39,156 nucleotides of DNA, from positions 36,435-75,590 of the forward strand of contig PBAP01000013.1 in the NCBI GenBank assembly GCA_002716345.1, written 5' to 3'. Within the stretch, counting starts at the first letter, position 1. Each line of letters opens with the position of its first letter. The DNA comes from Flavobacteriales bacterium (GTDB lineage Bacteria > Bacteroidota > Bacteroidia > Flavobacteriales > BACL11). Below are positions 26,790 to 32,003 of the stretch, one piece after another. The notes below the pieces were generated by a model. That model was not told where the DNA came from. It made no database searches and saw only the letters and a list, made by a program, of their open reading frames with translations. The position numbers and the translations under genes are program-made.

Positions 26790-26819
26790 CAAAATTAGAA
26801 CAATAAAGCTATTAGCAAA
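26790..26819 (-). promoter_or_regulatory. Promoter of sucD
   Basis: Minus strand TTTG (26819-26816), 18 bases, then TAATTTTG (26797-26790), matching -33 and -7. The sucD ATG follows after 16 bases. The whole divergent region to mnmE is only 68 bases, so the two promoters lie back to back. Confidence 0.65.
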
Positions 26820-26829
26820 GTAATTTCAA

Positions 26830-26837
26830 TATTTTTG
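26830..26837 (+). promoter_or_regulatory. -7 box of mnmE, four bases from the GTG start
   Basis: TATTTTTG, a perfect TANNTTTG, is followed by TGTT and then the GTG start of mnmE at 26842. No TTTG at -33. Same four-base geometry as trmD and aroC. Confidence 0.58.
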
Positions 26838-26841
26838 TGTT

Positions 26842-28185
26842 GTGAAGGATTTTAATTATCAAGATACAATTTGTGCGATTGCAACTGGAGGCGGCACAAG
26901 TGCAATAGCTATCATAAGAATTTCAGGAAAAAAATCATTTGACACCATAAAACAAATTTTTGATAAAAAAATCAATAGCATAAAATCACACACAGTAATT
27001 TTTGGTAACTTAAAGGAAAAAAATAAAATTGTTGATGAGGTTTTAATTTCATTTTTTGTTGGACCAAATTCGTATACGGGAGAAGACACTGTTGAAATCT
27101 CTTGCCACGGATCAAAATTTATTCAAAATAAAATTATACAACTTTTAACAGCTCATGGAATTCGTCCAGCTGAGCCTGGCGAGTTTACTATGAGAGCATT
27201 TTTAAATAAAAAATTAGATCTCTCACAAGCAGAATCAGTTGCAGATTTAATTAGCAGTGAAAATAAAATTGCGCATCAAACTTATATCAATCAACTAAAG
27301 GGGGGGTTCTCAAAAAAAATTAACAAACTTAAAGAGGAGTTAGTGAATTTTGCATCATTAATTGAACTAGAGCTAGATTTTAGTGAAGAAGATGTTGAAT
27401 TTGCTAGTAGAAAAAAATTAATAACATTACTTAAAAATTTAAAAGACGAAATTAGTTTCTTAATATCTTCATATATTGATGGTAACATTTTTAAAGAAGG
27501 TATAGTTGTTACAATATTAGGGCAACCTAATTCAGGAAAATCAACGTTATTAAATTGCATACTAAATGAAGAAAAAGCAATAACTTCAGATATCGCCGGT
27601 ACAACAAGAGATTTAATTGAGGATTCTATATATATTGATGGATTAACTTTTAGATTTACTGATACTGCAGGTCTTAGAGAAACTAAAAATGAAGTTGAAA
27701 ATCAAGGAATAAATAAAGCTATCGAAAAATCTAAAAAATCTAATATAATTATCAATTTGATTGATGCAACTAAGGATGTTACTCAACAAATAAATTATTT
27801 AAAAAACATTACGAAAAACAAGGATAGCATTTTTGTTTTAAATAAAACTGATTTAAAGAGAGTTGACAATAAAGATTGCATGGTTTTTATATCTGCAAAA
27901 AATAATATTGGAATTGATTTATTAAAAGAAGAATTATTAAATATCTGTGAAAAGTACAGATACAGTGACTCAAATGTTGTTTTAACTAATTCAAGACACT
28001 TAAATGAACTAAATGAATGCCTCAAAGAAGTTAATATTGTAATCGAAAACATTAATAAGCTGAGTTCAGATTTAATATCTGTAAATATCAGAAAAGCATT
28101 GGATCATTTAGGAAATATTACTGGTGAGATAACTACAGATAATTTACTTGGTAATATTTTTAGTAATTTTTGTATCGGAAAGTAA
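26842..28185 (+). CDS. mnmE: tRNA uridine-5-carboxymethylaminomethyl modification GTPase
   Basis: A 447-residue GTPase (also called trmE/thdF) that with MnmG modifies U34 of tRNAs. The N-terminal folate-binding domain has DTICAIATGGGTSAIAIIRISG and PGEFTMRAFLNKKLDLSQAESVADLI. The G domain shows GQPNSGKST (G1), DIAGTTRD (G2), DTAG (G3) and NKTD (G4). The C-terminus is the invariant FCIGK, whose Cys is essential for modification. The start codon is GTG. The DNA encoding FCIGK recurs 3.6 kb downstream, and the 3' end of this gene is a known integration site of SGI1-type islands; the gene itself is intact. Confidence 0.96.
   Translation: MKDFNYQDTICAIATGGGTSAIAIIRISGKKSFDTIKQIFDKKINSIKSHTVIFGNLKEKNKIVDEVLISFFVGPNSYTGEDTVEISCHGSKFIQNKIIQLLTAHGIRPAEPGEFTMRAFLNKKLDLSQAESVADLISSENKIAHQTYINQLKGGFSKKINKLKEELVNFASLIELELDFSEEDVEFASRKKLITLLKNLKDEISFLISSYIDGNIFKEGIVVTILGQPNSGKSTLLNCILNEEKAITSDIAGTTRDLIEDSIYIDGLTFRFTDTAGLRETKNEVENQGINKAIEKSKKSNIIINLIDATKDVTQQINYLKNITKNKDSIFVLNKTDLKRVDNKDCMVFISAKNNIGIDLLKEELLNICEKYRYSDSNVVLTNSRHLNELNECLKEVNIVIENINKLSSDLISVNIRKALDHLGNITGEITTDNLLGNIFSNFCIGK
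28167..28183 (+). repeat. Proximal attachment-site-like direct repeat inside the mnmE 3' end
   Basis: TTTTTGTATCGGAAAGT, coding for the last residues of MnmE. It matches 31779-31795 at 16 of 17 positions, with 13 consecutive identical bases (TGTATCGGAAAGT). The SGI1 attB as I recall it, TTCTGTATTGGTAAGTAA, occupies the same place in trmE of enterobacteria. Confidence 0.7.
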
Positions 28186-28295
28186 AGTTCTTTGCTTTTA
28201 TTATTCAAACTACTACTTATAATCTAGAGTAAATTAAAATAGTTTTCAACTAATTAATAAATAGTTGCTTTTGTTTGATGTTTTTTTGTTGCTAA

Positions 28296-28502
28296 TTTTT
28301 AGTTTTAAATCAATTTAGCACTCATAATCACTTTCTTATAAAGGGAAAAGGGGTTGAGAAGAAGATAGAGTATCACTTAAAGGAAAAAGGTCTAATTACT
28401 AATAATTTCAAACACTTAGATTATGAAAAGGGAGCAAGTATGTATGTGAGTAAATACATATGTAATGAAAACATAAACTACAACTATATAGATTCAAAGT
28501 AA
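28296..28502 (+). pseudogene. C-terminal fragment of an HUH rolling-circle Rep protein
   Basis: After a TAA at 28293, 68 codons without a start read through to TAA at 28500. The translation contains HNHFLIKG (an HxH-hydrophobic HUH metal motif), then about 35 residues later DYEKGASMYVSKYICNE, the YxxKY pattern of the catalytic tyrosine motif in rolling-circle replication initiators of plasmids and ssDNA phages. Order and spacing fit motifs 2 and 3 of that superfamily; motif 1 and everything upstream are missing. No ATG opens the frame except an internal Met inside the tyrosine motif. I treat it as a broken gene, probably a trace of an integrated ssDNA phage or small plasmid. Confidence 0.55.
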
Positions 28503-28518
28503 AAATTGTTAAGTTTGA
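28474..28518 (+). repeat. 45-bp direct repeat, copy 1 (Rep tail plus promoter box)
   Basis: Begins TAAACTACAACTATATAGA and ends TTGTTAAGTTTGA. Identical to 29703-29747 except one base (T versus G at the 20th position). It contains the last codons and stop of the Rep fragment and a TAAGTTTG box. Confidence 0.85.
28510..28517 (+). promoter_or_regulatory. -7 box upstream of the DUF2939-like gene
   Basis: TAAGTTTG, a TANNTTTG match at the 3' end of repeat copy 1; the next ATG is 27 bases downstream. No TTTG at -33. Confidence 0.5.
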
Positions 28519-28544
28519 TATAACTATTTATTAAAACAAAAATT

Positions 28545-29165
28545 ATGAAAAAATATATAGTTTTAATTTTATTAACTTCTTTTGGCTTTCTTGCTCATAA
28601 ATATTGGAAATCAACTCCACAATATAGTGCCAAAAGAGTTTTAGATTCTATTGAAAACAATGACATTTACTTATTTGAAAAACATTTTGATGTAGAGAGG
28701 GTAGCTGATAACATGAGTAACGAAATTGTTGCTTTAATGACAAAAGAAAATATTGACAATACAGACGATGATGATTGGGGTTTAATTGGTAAAGAGTTTG
28801 CATCAGGTTTAATGGAATTAATGAAACCTATTTTGTCAAAACAAATTTCTAATGAAATTAGAAAGTCGGTTTCAAAAAAAGAGACCAATTCATTAACCTC
28901 TGATTCACTATCATTTGCATTATTTGAAACCTCTGATTTAAGCTTAATAAATAAAGATAAAATAAGTGTTACAATAGGGTTATTATTTGATTCAGAAAAT
29001 ATAAAGTTTAAAAAAGAAGGTTCAACAACAACTTTAGAGGTATCAATAGACCCCACAAGTGAAAATGATTTAATTAAAATTGTCTTAAACAAATATGAGA
29101 ATTATTGGAAAGTAACTGAAATTAATAATTTAATTTCATTCATTTCAGAAAATGAAGATTTTTAA
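28545..29165 (+). CDS. DUF2939-like membrane-anchored or secreted protein
   Basis: 206 residues. A hydrophobic leader (MKKYIVLILLTSFGFLAH) is followed by STPQYSAKRVLDSIENNDIYLFEKHFDVERVADNMSNEI, which resembles the DUF2939 opening (SPYYAxxxlxxAixxxDxxxlxxyVDfxxvxxxl). The rest is helical with an acidic stretch (NTDDDDW) and ends in beta strands (TLEVSIDPTSENDLIKIVLNKYENYWKVTEINNLI) like a lipid-facing NTF2/START-type end. The family has no established function. It is the first intact gene inside the putative island and follows repeat copy 1, which offers its promoter box. Confidence 0.62.
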   Translation: MKKYIVLILLTSFGFLAHKYWKSTPQYSAKRVLDSIENNDIYLFEKHFDVERVADNMSNEIVALMTKENIDNTDDDDWGLIGKEFASGLMELMKPILSKQISNEIRKSVSKKETNSLTSDSLSFALFETSDLSLINKDKISVTIGLLFDSENIKFKKEGSTTTLEVSIDPTSENDLIKIVLNKYENYWKVTEINNLISFISENEDF

Positions 29166-29176
29166 CAAAACCCAAA

Positions 29177-29195
29177 GACTAACAATGAAAAAACT
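29177..29195 (+). repeat. 19-bp leader-and-start repeat with an aborted reading frame
   Basis: GACTAACAATGAAAAAACT here equals 30722-30740 with one change (GATTAACAATGAAAAAACT), where it is the start of a real gene. Here the ATG at 29185 leads only to MKKLVL and a stop. It looks like a truncated copy of a gene start. A third GATTAACAAT lies at 29208-29217, just before the ATG at 29221. Confidence 0.5.
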
Positions 29196-29220
29196 TGTAT
29201 TATAAAAGATTAACAATTAT

Positions 29221-29433
29221 ATGCAGAAATTAGAAAATTTCATTTACTCGGTTAAGTATTTACCTCCAATATTATATTTTGGATCTGTAGCATTGCTTGG
29301 TTATGACATTTATTATGATTTAACTAATGAAATAGAATTTTTAAATGTTTATACTGAAACACCATTAATTATCATCTTTTTTTTAATGACTTATTTGGGT
29401 GCAAAAAATATCAAAAGAAATAATAGTAAATGA
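29221..29433 (+). CDS. Small two-helix membrane protein
   Basis: 70 residues with two hydrophobic segments (YLPPILYFGSVALLGYDIYY and TPLIIIFFLMTYLGA) and a positively charged end (KNIKRNNSK). No family recognised. Its last four bases overlap the next gene (ATGA), so the two are translationally coupled and perhaps interact. Confidence 0.5.
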   Translation: MQKLENFIYSVKYLPPILYFGSVALLGYDIYYDLTNEIEFLNVYTETPLIIIFFLMTYLGAKNIKRNNSK

Positions 29434-29693
29434 AAAATTTTCTTGAAATTATTTTTACAATTTTTGCTTTAATATGTAGTGTGGATTTAATTTATGAAAA
29501 GTTAAATCATAATTGGTTTTTTGATTTTGAGAATAATTATATTTTCATTGCACTTTTACTTTACCAAGGTTTAAACTTTAGCAAAAGAAAATATACTAAC
29601 TTCAAAAGTTATTTCACTAAACTTTCTTTGTTTGAAATTATTTTTCTTGTGTACGTTTTTTTGTTCTGTATCTTCGAACTTTTCCTGTCCTAA
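29430..29693 (+). CDS. Small membrane protein
   Basis: 87 residues with three hydrophobic segments (FLEIIFTIFALICSVDLIY, NYIFIALLLYQGL, LFEIIFLVYVFLFCIFELFL). No family recognised. It is coupled to the preceding 70-residue gene through an ATGA overlap, and repeat copy 2 begins nine bases after its stop. Confidence 0.48.
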   Translation: MKNFLEIIFTIFALICSVDLIYEKLNHNWFFDFENNYIFIALLLYQGLNFSKRKYTNFKSYFTKLSLFEIIFLVYVFLFCIFELFLS

Positions 29694-29702
29694 CTTTTAA
29701 TC

Positions 29703-29747
29703 TAAACTACAACTATATAGAGTCAAAGTAAAAATTGTTAAGTTTGA
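29703..29747 (+). repeat. 45-bp direct repeat, copy 2
   Basis: 44 of 45 bases match copy 1 at 28474-28518, including the NYNYI[DE]SK-stop codons of the Rep tail, although no Rep gene precedes it here. It ends with the same TAAGTTTG box. Confidence 0.85.
29739..29746 (+). promoter_or_regulatory. -7 box upstream of the NTF2-like lipoprotein gene
   Basis: TAAGTTTG at the end of repeat copy 2, 18 bases before the ATG at 29765. That distance is within the range seen for other genes in the window. Confidence 0.5.
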
Positions 29748-29764
29748 AAAGAAAATAGTGTAAA

Positions 29765-30259
29765 ATGAAAAAATTATTAGTGATACTCATTTTATCTAAT
29801 TTATTACTGATTTCATGTACCAATAAAGTTCTCTATAATAAAAACTTAAATACTTGTGAAAATTTAGTTCTGGATATCAATAGGTTTTTTTATGATTCAA
29901 TAGATTCTAATTTCCTTTTAGAAAAATATTTTACTGATGACTTTATTTTCCATTACTTTCCAGCTGGTGATAGAAAGGGTGTAAAGATTTCAAAACAAGA
30001 ACTTCTTTATTTATTTTCAGACAAGAAAAAAAATAATATTGATTTTAATATTGTACACACAATTTTTTTACCTGGCTTAAATGAAATCACTCATAAAATT
30101 AATGGAAGTGTAAGAGTTTATTATGGTGCTGATATTTTTTTCAAAAACGATACTATTGAATTTTCTGGATATCAAACAATTAATTTAAAAAATCAAAAAA
30201 TATCAGCAATTTGGGAATGGGCAGACTACGGTGGAATAAGTAACTTATTGATTAACTGA
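29765..30259 (+). CDS. Lipoprotein with SnoaL/NTF2-like fold
   Basis: 164 residues; leader MKKLLVILILSNLLLISC with lipobox LISC (Cys 18). The mature part reads like a small NTF2/SnoaL-type cone: LEKYFTDDFIFHYFPAGDRKGVKISKQELLYLF, IVHTIFLPGLNEITHKINGSVRVYYGADIFFKNDTIEFSGYQTINLKNQKISAIWEWADYGG, where the last strand pair with a W is typical of NTF2-like proteins. No catalytic residues can be assigned. It stands behind repeat copy 2. Confidence 0.6.
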   Translation: MKKLLVILILSNLLLISCTNKVLYNKNLNTCENLVLDINRFFYDSIDSNFLLEKYFTDDFIFHYFPAGDRKGVKISKQELLYLFSDKKKNNIDFNIVHTIFLPGLNEITHKINGSVRVYYGADIFFKNDTIEFSGYQTINLKNQKISAIWEWADYGGISNLLIN

Positions 30260-30290
30260 AAATCGTTATAAATAAACAAATAGAAAAAAA

Positions 30291-30707
30291 ATGAAAAATT
30301 TACCATACTTAAATTCTGCTATAATAATTGGCATAATATTATTCCAATCAATTTTTATTGCTCCTGCAATAAATCAATTAATCAGCACTAATGAAGCAGC
30401 TGTTTTTCTGAGATACATATGGCCTATATTTTTTATAATAATTGGTTTGTTATCATTAATATCCTTCATATCTATTTTAAAAAATAAAAATCAAAATTCA
30501 GCACTAAAAATTTATATAATTATAAGTTTAACTTTAATGTCAAGCTGTTTTTTTTCTGTTCCATTTATTAATAATGCAAAAGACTTAGAAAATGAACTAC
30601 TTTGGTCAATTTTACATATGAAAACAGTTTTTTTCACATTAATTAGTCTCATATTAAACATATTAATAATCTTCAAATGGAATTTTTTCTTAAATGCAAC
30701 ACGGTAA
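30291..30707 (+). CDS. Four-helix membrane protein (DUF4149/TMEM205-like?)
   Basis: 138 residues with four hydrophobic helices (AIIIGIILFQSIFIAPAINQL, YIWPIFFIIIGLLSLISFISIL, IYIIISLTLMSSCFFSVPFI, TVFFTLISLILNILIIFKW). The first helix ending in IAPAI and the second with a WPIFF match the general look of DUF4149/TMEM205-type proteins; this is a weak resemblance. No function is assigned. Confidence 0.5.
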   Translation: MKNLPYLNSAIIIGIILFQSIFIAPAINQLISTNEAAVFLRYIWPIFFIIIGLLSLISFISILKNKNQNSALKIYIIISLTLMSSCFFSVPFINNAKDLENELLWSILHMKTVFFTLISLILNILIIFKWNFFLNATR

Positions 30708-30729
30708 AAATTAAAACAATAGATTAACA

Positions 30730-31137
30730 ATGAAAAAACTACTACAGCTTTTATTCTCTATTGCTATACTTTCAAATACAAGCTATGCTTCCTTCCCTAT
30801 CACTGAAAAAGCTGAAGTTGAATCGGCTCAAATATCAAAATTTGGGGATAATGATAATCGAAATATTTTACTGCTAGCCTTAGCTCCAATCCCTCTTGCA
30901 ATAATTGCTGCTATTGCATTTTTTGCTGGCTCTGTTGGATTTGTTGGATTTGTTTTTGGTTCTATTTTTGGATTTACAGCAGTTATTTCAGCTATCTATT
31001 CCATTTATTTAAATCTTAGAACTAATATTTCGTTTTGGGATTGGAGAAATTATTTTTCTATCCTCAGTGCTGTTGTATTAGGTGCCCTTGCACTATTTTG
31101 GACTCTCATTGTAATGGCTTATGGTGGAATAGGATAA
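30730..31137 (+). CDS. Small membrane protein with signal peptide
   Basis: 135 residues. Signal peptide MKKLLQLLFSIAILSNTSYA, then a polar stretch (SFPITEKAEVESAQISKFGDNDNRN) and three hydrophobic segments (ILLLALAPIPLAIIAAIAFFAG, VGFVGFVFGSIFGFTAVISAIYSIYL, FSILSAVVLGALALFWTLIVM). This arrangement resembles short Bacteroidota envelope proteins of unknown role. The leader and first codons (30722-30740) are duplicated at 29177-29195. Confidence 0.55.
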   Translation: MKKLLQLLFSIAILSNTSYASFPITEKAEVESAQISKFGDNDNRNILLLALAPIPLAIIAAIAFFAGSVGFVGFVFGSIFGFTAVISAIYSIYLNLRTNISFWDWRNYFSILSAVVLGALALFWTLIVMAYGGIG

Positions 31138-31159
31138 AACACAAGGCACTACCCTATGA

Positions 31160-31285
31160 GATTGGAGTTCTACTGAGGTCGATAACACCGGTGCGTGGAT
31201 TTACAAATTCGGCTATGGAGGCCCGCCCAGCTCCAAAGCTAAGAGCCTCAACCTCAGTGTTAGGGCTGTTCGGGCTTTTTAACCA
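31160..31285. other. GC-rich structured block, possible ncRNA or mobile-element end
   Basis: About half G+C in a region otherwise near 28 %. ACTGAGGT (31172-31179) and ACCTCAGT (31251-31258) are perfect inverted repeats. Inside, GGCTATGGAG (31211-31220) can pair with CTCCAAAGCT (31231-31240) apart from one A-A mismatch, around a GCCCGCCCAG loop, and CACCGGTG is a palindrome. On the minus strand a frame without ATG stays open for about 40 codons (SPNSPNTEVEALSFGAGRAS...NPRTGVIDLSRTPIS) and looks protein-like. I cannot decide between RNA, a recombination site and a gene fragment. Confidence 0.4.
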
Positions 31286-31340
31286 TTTAACTATTTAAAA
31301 TTTATTAGCATATTTTCTATTATATACTAAACGATATAAT

Positions 31341-31619
31341 ATGCCATTTAAGAAAGGAACAAGCGGAAACCCATTAGGAAGGCCTGTAGGCTCTATAAGT
31401 AGCTCTACAAAGCTTTTAAGAGAACAAATAGGCTTGGCTGTAGATGGAAACAAACTAAGCAATATGCTTAATCAAATAACTAATCCAACCGAATACATTA
31501 ATGCTGTAAGTAAGCTCCTTCCCTATGCTATTGGGAAAAAGAAAGCATATGAAGAAATAGAAGAAATGGAGCCTTTAGAAGTAACAATCAATTTTACAGG
31601 AACGGACGAAAACAATTAG
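31341..31619 (+). CDS. DUF5681-type phage-like small protein
   Basis: 92 residues opening with FKKGTSGNPLGRPVGS, the hallmark FKxGxSGNPxGRPxGS of DUF5681 proteins found in phages and gene transfer agents, often next to terminase genes. The rest is helical (STKLLREQIGLAVDGNKLSNMLNQI, INAVSKLLPYAIGKKKAYEEIEEME) and ends in a strand-like LEVTINFTG. No terminase or other phage gene follows, so it is an orphan or the last trace of a phage. Codons are somewhat less AT-rich than in the neighbouring island genes. Confidence 0.62.
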   Translation: MPFKKGTSGNPLGRPVGSISSSTKLLREQIGLAVDGNKLSNMLNQITNPTEYINAVSKLLPYAIGKKKAYEEIEEMEPLEVTINFTGTDENN

Positions 31620-31641
31620 TCAATTCGACTAAAAAAGAGTA

Positions 31642-31668
31642 AAAAGTATATTAATAATCTATACTTTT
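31642..31668 (+). terminator. Hairpin downstream of the DUF5681 gene
   Basis: AAAAGTATA (31642-31650) and TATACTTTT (31660-31668) form a perfect 9-bp stem around TTAATAATC. The stem is weak (AT-rich) but lies 22 bases after the stop and ends in a T run, so it may act as a terminator on either strand. Confidence 0.4.
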
Positions 31669-31778
31669 ATTAACATTTACAAAATTTTAAATGAAAGTTA
31701 TTGTGGTTAATTTGTTGTTTAAAAAAATAAAAAAAGTGTTAATCATTAAAAATCAATAAATTAGATTAGTTTCGGTAC

Positions 31779-31795
31779 TTTCTGTATCGGAAAGT
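31779..31795 (+). repeat. Distal attachment-site-like copy of the mnmE 3' end
   Basis: TTTCTGTATCGGAAAGT; 16 of 17 match 28167-28183, and it would still encode FCIGK. With the bases before it, TTTCGGTAC-TTTCT-GTATCGGAAA forms an imperfect dyad of the kind bound by tyrosine recombinases. No gene is associated with it. Confidence 0.65.
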
Positions 31796-32003
31796 TAGAA
31801 GATTACTCAAATTAGTTATTTGTTTTGTCTAATAACTTATGAAACTTTTTATACATTCTAAAAATTTTATCTAAAATTTAAAAATTATTTTTTATTTTTT
31901 TTTATTTTAGGCGGCTGATGGTTTTAAAGACTTAATATCATCACAACCAAAACAAGTTTAAAAATTTATTATTAAGGAAGAAAAACTTCAAAAAAAAAAC
32001 AAT
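31796..32003 (+). other. Intergenic leader of the giant surface-protein gene
   Basis: Very AT-rich sequence between the distal repeat and the giant gene. I see no TANNTTTG box, no open frame of interest and no hairpin with GC content. A small GC patch, GGCGGCTGATGG, stands at about 31911-31922. TTTGTTTTG near 31822 could be part of a promoter but is not convincing. An A-rich stretch precedes the ATG, as is common for Bacteroidota start sites. Confidence 0.4.

Larger units (their letters stand above)
28167..31795. mobile_element. Putative 3.6-kb island or remnant integrated at the 3' end of mnmE
   Basis: The segment is bounded by 17-bp direct repeats, one being the mnmE C-terminal codons. It contains a decayed HUH Rep fragment, two copies of a 45-bp repeat, six small genes for membrane or secreted ORFans, a GC-rich structured block and a phage-type DUF5681 gene. 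It is looser in packing than the rest of the window. No integrase, relaxase or complete replication gene is visible, so it is either a remnant or a non-autonomous element mobilised in trans. The boundaries are inferred from the repeats alone. Confidence 0.6.

Noticed and set aside
29185-29205. Six-codon gene MKKLVL
   Set aside because: Too short and best explained as a truncated copy of the 30722-30740 gene start.
31160-31285. Integron attC site
   Set aside because: GTTAGGGC is present near the right side, but the left side lacks a matching GCCCTAAC and no integron integrase or cassette series with this site exists in the window.
31160-31285. Signal recognition particle RNA, tmRNA or RNase P RNA
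   Set aside because: The conserved cores (such as the GGAAGGNAGCA loop of SRP RNA, or a tRNA-like T-arm with TTCGANTC for tmRNA) are absent.
31035-31298. Plus-strand frame of 87 codons over the end of the 31137 gene and the GC-rich block
   Set aside because: It begins inside an intact gene in another frame, then crosses the inverted repeats; cysteine-rich and unlike any protein I know.
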